Shown: in pieces, positions 26,058-34,773 of the stretch
How the letters are laid out: each line of letters opens with the position of its first letter
Position numbering within the stretch: the stretch's first letter is position 1
NCBI RefSeq assembly: GCF_001625365.1
Contig: NZ_LJJF01000001.1
Coordinates: 4,681,001-4,745,000 of the forward strand
Length of the DNA stretch: 64,000 nt
Source of the DNA: Streptomyces sp. MJM8645
GTDB lineage: Bacteria > Actinomycetota > Actinomycetes > Streptomycetales > Streptomycetaceae
Reading direction: 5' to 3'
Made by a program: the position numbers and the translations under genes
Notes under the pieces: generated by a model
What the model was told of the DNA's origin: nothing
The model's database searches: none
Seen by the model: only the letters and a program-made list of their open reading frames with translations

Positions 26058-26138
26058 ATGGATCAGCGTTGGGCACTCACGCGTCGGCGGCACGTCGACC
26101 TGCGGCGTGGTGTGGCCTGTTCGCTCTGTCGCGGCTGA
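26058..26138 (+). CDS. Putative cysteine-responsive leader peptide (26 aa)
   Basis: A 26-codon ORF from ATG 26058 to TGA 26138 encodes a peptide whose second half reads RRRHVDLRRGVACSLCRG. The RRHVDLRRVAxxxCR pattern is the recurring actinobacterial leader-peptide motif that precedes sulfur-assimilation genes. Here two Cys codons (TGT) lie within four codons near the stop. Stalling at Cys codons when charged tRNA-Cys is scarce would alter folding of the downstream leader. The flavin reductase gene starts 166 bases later, leaving room for an attenuator. Recognition is by motif; the regulatory role is inferred. Confidence 0.65.
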   Translation: MDQRWALTRRRHVDLRRGVACSLCRG

Positions 26139-26304
26139 AGCGCGCCCACCGGACCACCTCGGCGTCACCCCACCCGCGCCGAGCACCTCATCTCGAACGC
26201 GTCGAGCACGTCGAGCACGTCGAAACACCTTCCCGGGCTCCGACCCGCAGCGGTCCTCCTGCGCCGCGTCGCGCCGCCCCCGCCTCCAGCCAAAGGTGAA
26301 CCCC

Positions 26305-26859
26305 ATGGCCACCGTCCTGTCCGTTTCCGGCTCCCCGTCCGCGACCTCCCGCACCACCCGCCTGCTGCGCCACGTCGACGCCGGGCTGGAGGCCCGCGGC
26401 CACCACGTCGTCCCGTTCGAGGCGCGCAGCCTGCCCGCGCACGCGCTGCTGTCGGGCGACTTCGACCACCCGGAGATCGTCGCCGTGACCGAGCTGTTCG
26501 CCCGGGCGGACGGCGTCGTGATCGGCACCCCCGTCTACAAGGCCGCCTACTCGGGCCTGTTGAAGGCCCTGCTGGACGTGCTCCCGCAGTACGCGCTGGC
26601 CGGCAAGGCCGTCCTGCCGCTGGCCACCGGCGGCTCGCCCGCGCACGTGCTGGCGGTGGACTACGCGCTGCGCCCGGTGCTCAGCTCGATGGGCGCCGGC
26701 CACATCACCCAGGGCTGGTTCGTGCTCGACCGCCACATCACCACCAGGGAGGACGGGACGACCCTGGTCGAGCGCGAGACCGACACCCTGCTGGCCCCGG
26801 TCGTGGAGGGTTTCGCGCAGGCCTTGGAGCGGCTGGCCGCACCGGCGCTGACCGGCTGA
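26305..26859 (+). CDS. ssuE: NADPH-dependent FMN reductase (SsuE-type)
   Basis: A 184-residue flavodoxin-fold reductase that supplies reduced FMN, in SsuE to an alkanesulfonate or related monooxygenase. The flavin phosphate loop is SGSPSATSRT. The family core is GVVIGTPVYKAAYSGLLKALLDVLPQYAL, followed by LPLATGGSPAHVLAVDYALRPVLSSMGA. The cysteine leader peptide upstream supports a sulfur-acquisition role. No sulfonate transporter or monooxygenase gene is adjacent in this window, so the symbol is by similarity only. The ATG at 26305 has AAAGG upstream. Confidence 0.82.
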   Translation: MATVLSVSGSPSATSRTTRLLRHVDAGLEARGHHVVPFEARSLPAHALLSGDFDHPEIVAVTELFARADGVVIGTPVYKAAYSGLLKALLDVLPQYALAGKAVLPLATGGSPAHVLAVDYALRPVLSSMGAGHITQGWFVLDRHITTREDGTTLVERETDTLLAPVVEGFAQALERLAAPALTG

Positions 26860-26875
26860 GGAACCGGGGCCCGGA

Positions 26876-26887
26876 CCCCGTACGGGG
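26876..26887. terminator. GC palindrome in the gap after ssuE
   Basis: CCCCGTACGGGG is a perfect 12-base palindrome inside a larger GC-rich foldable stretch 17 bases after the ssuE stop. The whole gap to 27192 is 333 bases. It otherwise shows only an AGGAGA ribosome-binding site (27182-27187) for the next gene and no convincing ORF. Confidence 0.45.
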
Positions 26888-27192
26888 CGTCCCCGAGACG
26901 GGCCGCGGCACCCCTTAGGGGGAGGGGCGCCGCGCCCCGTAGATCCTTGGTTGGGCGGCTTCATTCCGGCGGATGACGAGCGTGCCCGCCGTTGCTCATA
27001 ACGTTGTGGACGTCCCCGCTCGTGCCGACGAGGGGCGAGGTTCTCCCGGGAGCCGGCGCCCGCCGGGCCCGGTGGGTGGGGTCAACTCCCGGTCGACGAC
27101 CCTTCCTGCGCCATGCCCGCGTCCTGTGGCATGCCCGCGCACGGAGGGGCCGGCCGGGGTCGACGGTCGGGCCCACTTCTTAGGAGACTCCA

Positions 27193-27981
<789 letters not shown>

Positions 27982-27999
27982 GCGGGCGGGACGGGACAG

Positions 28000-30567
28000 A
28001 TGCTGCTCAAGACCGCTCTGCGGAGCTTCTTCGCCCACAAGGGCCGCATGGTGCTCTCCCTGATCGCCGTGATGCTGTCGGTCGCGTTCGTCTCCGGCAC
28101 CCTGGTCTTCTCCGACACCGCGACCAGCACCTTCGACAAGCTGTTCGCCGCGACCGCCTCCGACGTCTCCGTCCAGCCGCCCAAGCCGGCCGAGGACGAC
28201 GACCAGCAGGCCTCCGACAAGCCGCGGACCGTCCCGGTGGCGGCCGCGCAGCAGGTCGCCGCGGTGCCGGGGGTGAAGTCGGCGGTCGGCCAGGTCATGG
28301 TCGAGAACGCGACCCTGGTCGACCCGGCCACCAACAAGCTGGTCGGTCCGACCTCCGGTGCGCCGACCCTGGTCGGCAACTGGACCGAGACCCCGCGCAG
28401 CGCGGTGCGCCTCACCCAGGGCCACATCCCGCGGAACGCGGGCGAGTTGGTGCTGGACGCGGACACCGCGAAGAAGGCCGGGCTCGGCCTCGGCGCCAAG
28501 CTCCGGGTCGACAACGCCGACGGCCGGCACGAGTTCACGATCTCCGGCATCGCCTCCTTCACCACCACCAACCCCGGTGCGGCGCTGGCCTTCCTGGACA
28601 CCCCGACCGCCCAGCAGGTGCTGCTCGGCGAGCAGGCGTACACCTCGGTCGAGGCGTTCGGCGACGGCAGCCGCGGCAACGACCGGCTCAAGGCCGACGC
28701 CCTGGCCGAGCTGGGCGCCGGCTACCAGGTCAAGACCGCGGCCGAGCAGAAGGACGAGAACACCAAGAGCATCGGCAGCGGCCTCGGCTTCATGAAGAAC
28801 GCGATGCTCGGCTTCTCGCTCATCTCGGCGTTCGTCGGCTGCTTCCTGATCATCAACACCTTCTCGATGCTGGTCGCCCAGCGCACCCGGGAGATCGGCC
28901 TGCTGCGCGCCATCGGCGGCAGCCGCCGGCAGGTGAACCGCTCGGTCCTGGTCGAGGCGCTGATCCTCGGCGTGCTCGGCTCGACCCTCGGGGTCGCGGC
29001 CGGTCTGGGCATCGCGGTCGGCCTGATCAAGCTGATGAACGCGATCGGCATGAAGCTCGACGCGGGCGACCTGAAGATCGGTCCGACGGTGTTCCTCGCC
29101 GGGTACGCCCTGGGCATCGTGGTGACCCTGGTGGCGGCCTGGGTCCCGGCCCGCCGGGCGAGCCGGATCGCGCCGATGGCCGCCCTGCGCGACCACGGCA
29201 CGCCGGCCGAGGGCCGTGCCAACCTGGTCCGCACGGTGGTCGGCCTCGTCCTGACGGCGGGCGGCGGCGGTCTGCTGGTGCTGGCCGCGCAGGCGCAGAA
29301 GGCGGCCACCGGCGGCCAGTACCTGGGTCTCGGCGTGCTGCTCACCCTGATCGGCTTCGTGGTGCTCGGCCCGCTGCTGGCCACCGCCGTGGTGCGGGTG
29401 CTGGGCGCGCTGCTGCCGGCGCTGTTCGGCCCGTCCGGCCGGCTCGCCCAGCGCAACGCGATGCGCAACCCGCGTCGCACCGGGGCCACCGCCGCCGCGT
29501 TGATGATCGGACTGGCGCTGGTGATCGGCTCCTCGGTGTTCAGCGCCTCGACGGTCACCTCGGCCAACGCGCAGATCGACCGGTCGGTGGGCGCGGACTA
29601 CATCGTCCAGGGCGGCCGCACCTCGATCACCCCCGAGATGCTGGACGCCGTCCGCCGGACCCCGGGCATCGACCACGTCACCACCCAGAAGTTCTTCAAC
29701 CCCAAGCTCCAACTGCCGGACGGCCGGAGCGCGAAGACCAACCTCACCGCCGCGCCGCCCGCCTTCTTCGGCACCGACTTCCACCTCCCGGTCACCGCCG
29801 GTTCGGTGGACGCGATCGGGCGGGGCGAGCTGGGGATCGGCGAGGCCTTCGCGAAGGACCACGGCCTGAAGGTCGGCGACCAGGTGACCGTCGCCTACGG
29901 CAAGGGCCGCACCCAGGTGCTGCCGGTGGGCGCCGTGTTCGCGAAGGGCTCGCTGTTCGGCGACGGCTCCTTCGTCGACTTCGACACCATGGCCAGGGCC
30001 GTGCCCGCCGACGAGCAGCCGCCGGTCTGGACGTTCTTCGCCAAGGCCTCCTCCGGAGCCGACGTCGCGAAGACGCTGACCGCCCTGGAGGGCGCGCTCA
30101 AGGAGTACCCGCAGCTGACCATCAAGGACCAGGCCGGCTACAAGGAGGTCGTGCAGTCCCAGGTCAACACCCTGCTCTACCTGATCTACGGCCTGGTCGG
30201 CCTCTCCATCACGGTCGCCGTGCTCGGGGTGGTCAACACCCTGGCGCTGTCGGTGGTCGAGCGGACCAGGGAGATCGGCCTGCTGCGGGCGATCGGGCTC
30301 TCCCGCCGCCAGCTGCGCCGGATGATCCGGCTGGAGGCCGTGGTGATCTCGGTGTTCGGCGCGGTCCTGGGCACCGGGCTCGGGCTGGCCTGGGGCGTCA
30401 CCGCCCAGCGGGTGCTGCGCGACCAGGGCCTGGCCACGCTCTCCGTCCCGACCACCACGCTCGTGGTGACGCTGGTCGCCTCGGTGGTGATCGGACTGGT
30501 CGCCGCCCTCGTCCCGGCCTTCCGGGCCGGGCGGATGAACGTCCTCGCGGCCATCGCGACGGACTGA
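28000..30567 (+). CDS. FtsX-family ABC transporter permease
   Basis: An 855-residue permease with duplicated architecture. An N-terminal helix (about 18-40) is followed by a MacB-type periplasmic domain to about 255. Three helices come next with the ERTREIGLLRAIG-like coupling motif (LVAQRTREIGLLRAIGGSRRQV). A central pair of helices, a second extracytoplasmic domain and a C-terminal FtsX domain with LSVVERTREIGLLRAIGLSRRQL follow. Such exporters act on lipoproteins, peptides or antibiotics; the substrate is unknown. Its 3' end forms the first unit of a 23-base tandem repeat, and a hairpin terminator follows at 30696. Confidence 0.92.
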   Translation: MLLKTALRSFFAHKGRMVLSLIAVMLSVAFVSGTLVFSDTATSTFDKLFAATASDVSVQPPKPAEDDDQQASDKPRTVPVAAAQQVAAVPGVKSAVGQVMVENATLVDPATNKLVGPTSGAPTLVGNWTETPRSAVRLTQGHIPRNAGELVLDADTAKKAGLGLGAKLRVDNADGRHEFTISGIASFTTTNPGAALAFLDTPTAQQVLLGEQAYTSVEAFGDGSRGNDRLKADALAELGAGYQVKTAAEQKDENTKSIGSGLGFMKNAMLGFSLISAFVGCFLIINTFSMLVAQRTREIGLLRAIGGSRRQVNRSVLVEALILGVLGSTLGVAAGLGIAVGLIKLMNAIGMKLDAGDLKIGPTVFLAGYALGIVVTLVAAWVPARRASRIAPMAALRDHGTPAEGRANLVRTVVGLVLTAGGGGLLVLAAQAQKAATGGQYLGLGVLLTLIGFVVLGPLLATAVVRVLGALLPALFGPSGRLAQRNAMRNPRRTGATAAALMIGLALVIGSSVFSASTVTSANAQIDRSVGADYIVQGGRTSITPEMLDAVRRTPGIDHVTTQKFFNPKLQLPDGRSAKTNLTAAPPAFFGTDFHLPVTAGSVDAIGRGELGIGEAFAKDHGLKVGDQVTVAYGKGRTQVLPVGAVFAKGSLFGDGSFVDFDTMARAVPADEQPPVWTFFAKASSGADVAKTLTALEGALKEYPQLTIKDQAGYKEVVQSQVNTLLYLIYGLVGLSITVAVLGVVNTLALSVVERTREIGLLRAIGLSRRQLRRMIRLEAVVISVFGAVLGTGLGLAWGVTAQRVLRDQGLATLSVPTTTLVVTLVASVVIGLVAALVPAFRAGRMNVLAAIATD

Positions 30568-30640
30568 CCGGGGCCGTCGCGACGGATCGACCGCGGCCGT
30601 CGAGACGGACTGACCGCGGCCGTCGAGACGGACTGGCCGG
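30549..30640. repeat. 23-bp tandem repeat, four copies, starting inside the permease gene
   Basis: Units begin at 30549, 30572, 30595 and 30618, with consensus GGCCGTCGAGACGGACTGACC plus two bases. The first unit contains the last six codons and TGA of the permease gene. The others lie downstream, and units 3 and 4 are almost identical. The 200-base gap to the next gene otherwise holds only the terminator. Confidence 0.9.
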
Positions 30641-30695
30641 GCGGCGCGGGCCGCAGGACCCGGCGGTGGGGGGCCGCCGAGGGGGGAACGGGGGG

Positions 30696-30728
30696 CAGGG
30701 GCCGGGTGCGGGCAGCACCCGGCCCCTG
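30696..30728 (+). terminator. Hairpin terminator after the ABC exporter operon
   Basis: A perfect 14-bp stem (CAGGGGCCGGGTGC at 30696-30709 with 30715-30728) and a 5-base loop lie 40 bases before the next start codon. There is no T run. Confidence 0.75.
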
Positions 30729-30767
30729 CGGCACGGGCCGCCCCAGGCCGACTGAGATGATCGTCCG

Positions 30768-32768
30768 ATGTTCGCCCCGGATACCCCGGACGCCCCGCCG
30801 CTGCCCAGCGCCGCGCCCCTCACCGCCGCCGCTGCCGCCCGCTGGCGCGCGGCCCGCACCGCCTGGCGCCTGGACAGCCGCTGGTTGGCGCTGCTGCCGG
30901 CCGCCTTCGTGATCCTGGCCACCGCGGTGGAGCCGACCCCCGGAGACTGCAACGTCCAGGGCGTCTGCCGGGACACCTGGGGCTCCTCGCTGGCCGCCTG
31001 GTCGGTGCTCGCCGAAGTGGTCCTGCTGGCCGGCCGGTTCCGCGGCCGGGCGCTGGTCCCGCCGGCCGTCCTCGCGGTGCTCTGGTACGCCCCGCACGGC
31101 CTGGTCACCCCGCTCTGCCGCTGGACGGCCGTCCTGCTCCACCTGCTGCTCTCCGCCGCGCTGATCGGCGCCGAGCTCGGCCGCCGCCGCGCCCGCCAGC
31201 AGCTCGACGAACTGATGGCCCCGCCCGTCCCCTTCCCCTGGACCGCCGCCGGAGCGCCCTCGCCCGTCCACCCCGACGGCCCGCCGGTGCTGCGCCGCGC
31301 GCTCGGCGCCCTGCTGCTCGCCGCCGCCCTGGCGTTCCCGCTGTACGGGCTGTGGGGGCAGGCCCGGCAGCAGGCGAGCGCCGAACGGGCCGACCAGGTC
31401 ACCGGCACCGCGGGCGACACCGACCAGGACGGCGTCCTGACCGTCCGCTTCCACCCGCCAGGCGGCGGCCCGGAACGCACCGCCCGGCTGGACGTCTGGT
31501 GGGCCCGGCCGCCGCAGCCCGGCGAGCCCGTCCCGCTGCTGGTGGACGGCGACGCCGTCCGCGCCGCCGGCGACGACTACGACCTCACCGGCGCGCTGAC
31601 CGCCGGCGGCCTGCTCGCCCTGCCCGGCCTGCTGCTGCTCGGCTCGGCCGCCACCGCGAACGCCCGCCGCTCCCGGCCCTCCTTCGCGGGCTCCGCGCCC
31701 GCCCTCGCCGTCCGGGTCCGCGCCGACGCCCAGGGCGACCTGCTGGTGCAGCCGCTGGACGGCCCGCCGGACGGCCCCGCGCTCTGGCGGCTGGTCGAGC
31801 GCGACCGCTACCGCTGGGCCCGCTACGGCGCCCCGGACGGCGAGGGCCCGGCCTGGGTGCCCGAACACCTGGAGACCGAGGACGACGACGCCGACCACCT
31901 CGAACTCGAAGTCTCCTACGACGAGGAAGAGGAGGAGCTCGGGGACGTCTTCGACCGGCTGACCCCGGAGCAGGCCGCCGCCTGGCTCGCCCGCGCCGGC
32001 CGGAGCGTGCCGGCCGTGCTGTACCTGGGGCCCGACGGGCCGGAGCAGCAGCTCCTGGTCCGCCCCGGACTGCTGGACCACGACCCGCGCTGGGTGGCGG
32101 CCGTGGTCGCCCCCGCCGCCCGGGCCCCGCGGCCGGGCCGGCGCACCGAGGGCTACCGGGAGCGGGACCTGGCCGTCGCCGCCCTGACCGCCGAGACGGT
32201 GGCCGCCGCCCCCGCGGCCGGGCCGGACGCCGAACCGGTGCCCGCCCGCCGCTGGGAGATGCCGCTGCCGCTGCGGGCGGTGGCCGGTCCGGTGCCCGCC
32301 CTGCTGCTCGCGGGCCTGGTCGTGCTGCTCGGCCGGAGCGGCTGGTGGGGCGGGCTGGTGCACCCGCTCCTGACCGGCACGGTGGCGATCCTCGCCTGCG
32401 GCCGCACCCTCTCCTGGCAGATGGTCGCCGACCGGGACGGCCTGCGGATCGCCACCGCGCTGCGCACCCGGACCTTCCGGTGGCAGGAGATCAACGCGGC
32501 CGCGGTCCACCGCAACCTGCTCACCGTCCAGCTGCGCTCGGGCGAGGAGGTCACCGTCGGCAGCCGCCCGGCCGCCTGGCTGGCCGGACACTTCGGGGAC
32601 CGCTACGACCCGGTCGAGCTGGCCCGGGCCGTCGCGACCGCCGCCCACCGGCCGGACCTGCGCCCGCACCGGTCGCTGCCGGACCGGCTGGGCGGCCCGC
32701 AGCACCTGCTGAACCGGTTGTCGCTGGCCGGCTACGCGCTCTTCACCATCGTTCACCACCTGCTCTGA
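30768..32768 (+). CDS. Membrane protein with C-terminal PH-like domain
   Basis: A 666-residue polytopic membrane protein without a clear family name. Three or four hydrophobic helices lie in residues 40-130, more at about 180-200 and 285-305, and two around 505-545. Between them is an acidic segment (EDDDADHLELEVSYDEEEEELGD). The C-terminal part VADRDGLRIATALRTRTFRWQEINAAAVHRNLLTVQLRSGEEVTVG looks like a bacterial PH domain of the kind found in actinobacterial membrane proteins. The ATG at 30768 is chosen because the frame has no better upstream start. Its function is unknown. Confidence 0.75.
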   Translation: MFAPDTPDAPPLPSAAPLTAAAAARWRAARTAWRLDSRWLALLPAAFVILATAVEPTPGDCNVQGVCRDTWGSSLAAWSVLAEVVLLAGRFRGRALVPPAVLAVLWYAPHGLVTPLCRWTAVLLHLLLSAALIGAELGRRRARQQLDELMAPPVPFPWTAAGAPSPVHPDGPPVLRRALGALLLAAALAFPLYGLWGQARQQASAERADQVTGTAGDTDQDGVLTVRFHPPGGGPERTARLDVWWARPPQPGEPVPLLVDGDAVRAAGDDYDLTGALTAGGLLALPGLLLLGSAATANARRSRPSFAGSAPALAVRVRADAQGDLLVQPLDGPPDGPALWRLVERDRYRWARYGAPDGEGPAWVPEHLETEDDDADHLELEVSYDEEEEELGDVFDRLTPEQAAAWLARAGRSVPAVLYLGPDGPEQQLLVRPGLLDHDPRWVAAVVAPAARAPRPGRRTEGYRERDLAVAALTAETVAAAPAAGPDAEPVPARRWEMPLPLRAVAGPVPALLLAGLVVLLGRSGWWGGLVHPLLTGTVAILACGRTLSWQMVADRDGLRIATALRTRTFRWQEINAAAVHRNLLTVQLRSGEEVTVGSRPAAWLAGHFGDRYDPVELARAVATAAHRPDLRPHRSLPDRLGGPQHLLNRLSLAGYALFTIVHHLL

Positions 32769-32799
32769 ACCTGCGCCGAACCTGCACCGAACCCGCGCG
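32767..32799. repeat. 11-bp tandem repeat at the membrane protein stop codon
   Basis: GAACCTGCGCC (32767-32777), GAACCTGCACC (32778-32788) and a weaker third copy (32789-32799). The first unit begins inside the TGA stop codon. The 236-base gap to the glycosyltransferase otherwise shows nothing recognisable. Confidence 0.8.
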
Positions 32800-33004
32800 G
32801 CCGCCGCCGAACCCCGCCGGGGGTGCCCTCCCGGGCTCCGTCCCGTCCTCCGGAAACCGCCCGTTCCGACCCGGCTGCGGGCCCGTACGCGGAGCGGAGT
32901 ACGGTGGACGTGATCAAGGAGTCCAACCGGGCGTCGCGGGCTGCGAGCAGCGGCCCAGACCGGGACAAGACGGAGACGTGTCCGCACCGGTACGGTTGGC
33001 CCCG

Positions 33005-34045
33005 ATGAACACCAAGGCTGCTGAGGAGCTGCCGGCTGTCTCCGTGATCATGCCGGTGCTCAACGAGGAACGACACCTGCGGACGGCGGTCCGGCGCATC
33101 CTGGACCAGGAGTACCCCGGGCCGATGGAGGTGGTGATCGCCCTCGGTCCGTCCACCGACCGGACCGCGGAGATCGCGGCCGAACTGGTGGCGGAGGACC
33201 CGCGGGTACGGACCGTGCCGAACCCCACCGGTCGCACCCCCGCAGGGCTGAACGCCGCGATCCGCGGCTCGCGCCATCCGATAGTGGTGCGCGTGGACGG
33301 CCACGGGCTGCTCACCCCCGGCTACATCACCACCGCGGTCCGGCTGCTCGACGAGATGGACGCCGCCAACGTCGGCGGCATCATGCACGCCGAGGGCGAG
33401 ACCGAGTGGGAGAACGCGGTCGCCGCCGCGATGACCTCCAAGATCGGTGTCGGCAACGCCGCCTTCCACACCGGCGGCCTGGCCGGCCCGGCGGACACCG
33501 TCTACCTCGGGGTGTTCCGGCGCGAGGTGCTGGAGAAGCTCGGCGGCTACAACGAGGAGTTCATCCGAGCCCAGGACTGGGAGCTCAACTACCGGATCCG
33601 CCAGGACGGCGGGCTGGTCTGGTTCACCCCGCAGCTCAAGGTGACCTACCGGCCCCGGCCGTCGGTGAAGGCGCTGGCCAAGCAGTACAAGGACTACGGC
33701 CGTTGGCGCCGGGTGGTCACCCGCTACCACCGCGGCTCGGTCAACCTCCGCTACCTGGCCCCGCCGACCGCCCTGCTGGCCGTCACCCTCGGGCTGGTGC
33801 TGGGCGTCGCCGTCCACCCGGCCCTCCTCGCGGTGCCCGGCGCGTACCTGCTGGGCATCCTCGGCGGCGGGCTGGTCGGCGGCCGCGGCCTGTCCTTCAA
33901 GGCCAGGGCGATGCTGCCGGTGGCGCTCGCCACCATGCACCTCAGCTGGGGCTTCGGCTTCCTCACCTCGCCCCGCTCACTGGCCCGCCGGGTGATAGGC
34001 AGCGTCGGACCGGCCGCCAAGGACGTGCTCTCCAGGGCGAGTTGA
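33005..34045 (+). CDS. Glycosyltransferase family 2 protein
   Basis: A 346-residue GT-A glycosyltransferase anchored by C-terminal helices. The N-terminus is SVIMPVLNEERHLRTAV. The nucleotide-sugar region IALGPSTDRT is followed by a DGH stretch in place of the usual DxD (VVRVDGHGLL). The acceptor motif is FIRAQDWELNYRIRQDGG. Two or three hydrophobic helices near residues 255-325 anchor it to the membrane. It resembles succinoglycan-type transferases that act on lipid-linked sugars. The ATG at 33005 replaces a much longer frame that only shadows the upstream gene. The downstream acyltransferase may decorate the same polymer. Confidence 0.88.
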   Translation: MNTKAAEELPAVSVIMPVLNEERHLRTAVRRILDQEYPGPMEVVIALGPSTDRTAEIAAELVAEDPRVRTVPNPTGRTPAGLNAAIRGSRHPIVVRVDGHGLLTPGYITTAVRLLDEMDAANVGGIMHAEGETEWENAVAAAMTSKIGVGNAAFHTGGLAGPADTVYLGVFRREVLEKLGGYNEEFIRAQDWELNYRIRQDGGLVWFTPQLKVTYRPRPSVKALAKQYKDYGRWRRVVTRYHRGSVNLRYLAPPTALLAVTLGLVLGVAVHPALLAVPGAYLLGILGGGLVGGRGLSFKARAMLPVALATMHLSWGFGFLTSPRSLARRVIGSVGPAAKDVLSRAS

Positions 34046-34056
34046 CGCCGACCCGG

Positions 34057-34109
34057 CAGGGTTTGTCCGACAATTCCCGCCGGGCGCGCGAATTGCCGGA
34101 CAAGCCCTG
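34057..34109. promoter_or_regulatory. Paired TTGTC-N-GACAA boxes forming a 20-bp imperfect hairpin
   Basis: Two arms (34057-34076 and 34090-34109) are complementary at 18 of 20 positions, the two differences being G-U compatible in RNA, around a 13-base loop. Each arm is itself centred on an 11-base palindrome: TTGTCCGACAA at 34063-34073 and TTGCCGGACAA at 34093-34103, 30 bases apart. It may be the terminator of the glycosyltransferase gene, a double operator for the next gene, or both. Confidence 0.5.
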
Positions 34110-34142
34110 ACGGTCGAGCCCGCGCCGCTATCGTCGGTGCGC

Positions 34143-34757
34143 ATGGCGACAGTTGAGGGCGGGCCCGGCGCGGCCCGGATCGAGCCGAGCGCGGACGTCG
34201 ACGAACGGGCCGTCATCGGCGCGGGGACGACGGTCTGGCACCTCGCCCAGGTCCGCGAGGGCGCGGTGGTCGGCGCCGAGTGCGTGATCGGCCGCGGCGC
34301 CTACGTCGGCCCGGGCGTCCGGATCGGGGACCGGGTCAAGCTGCAGAACCACGCGCTGGTGTACGAGCCCGCGCTGGTCGAGGACGGGGTGTTCATCGGC
34401 CCCGCCGCCGTCCTCACCAACGACCGCCACCCCCGCGCGGTGACCCCCGACGGTCGGCCCAAGCGCCAACAGGACTGGCACGCCGAAGGGGTGACGCTCC
34501 GTCAGGGCTGTTCGATCGGCGGCCGGGTGGTCCTGGTCGCCGGGGTGACGGTCGGCCGCTGGGCGCTGGTCGCGGCCGGCGCGGTGGTCCACCGGGACGT
34601 CCCGGACTTCGCCCTGGCCGCCGGCGTCCCGGCCCGCCGGATCGGCTGGGTCGGCCGTGCCGGCGAGCCGCTGCAACCCGTCGGCGACGGCCGCTGGCGC
34701 TGCCCCCGCACCGGCGAGCACTACCGGGAGACGGACGGCACCCTCGCTCCGGAGTAG
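34143..34757 (+). CDS. Hexapeptide-repeat acyltransferase (sugar N-acetyltransferase type)
   Basis: A 204-residue left-handed beta-helix transferase of the WbpD/WlbB type that acetylates amino sugars on nucleotide carriers. The repeat region runs ADVDERAVIGAGTTVWHLAQVREGAVVGAECVIGRGAYVGPGVRIGDRVKLQNHALVYEPALVEDGVFIGPAAVLTNDRHPRA. The conserved active-site segment is NHALVYEP. The last 40 residues end in a Trp/Arg-rich tail with CPRTGEHYRE. TATCGT at 34129-34134 lies eight bases before the ATG at 34143, suggesting leaderless transcription; a GTG two codons earlier is possible. It probably cooperates with the neighbouring glycosyltransferase and LCP ligases. Confidence 0.84.
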   Translation: MATVEGGPGAARIEPSADVDERAVIGAGTTVWHLAQVREGAVVGAECVIGRGAYVGPGVRIGDRVKLQNHALVYEPALVEDGVFIGPAAVLTNDRHPRAVTPDGRPKRQQDWHAEGVTLRQGCSIGGRVVLVAGVTVGRWALVAAGAVVHRDVPDFALAAGVPARRIGWVGRAGEPLQPVGDGRWRCPRTGEHYRETDGTLAPE

Positions 34758-34773
34758 GGCCCAGGGCCCCTAG

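Noticed and set aside
31352..33004. N-terminal extension of the glycosyltransferase at 33005
   Set aside because: The frame runs through the upstream membrane-protein gene and is Arg/Pro-rich shadow; the GT-A domain starts after 33005.
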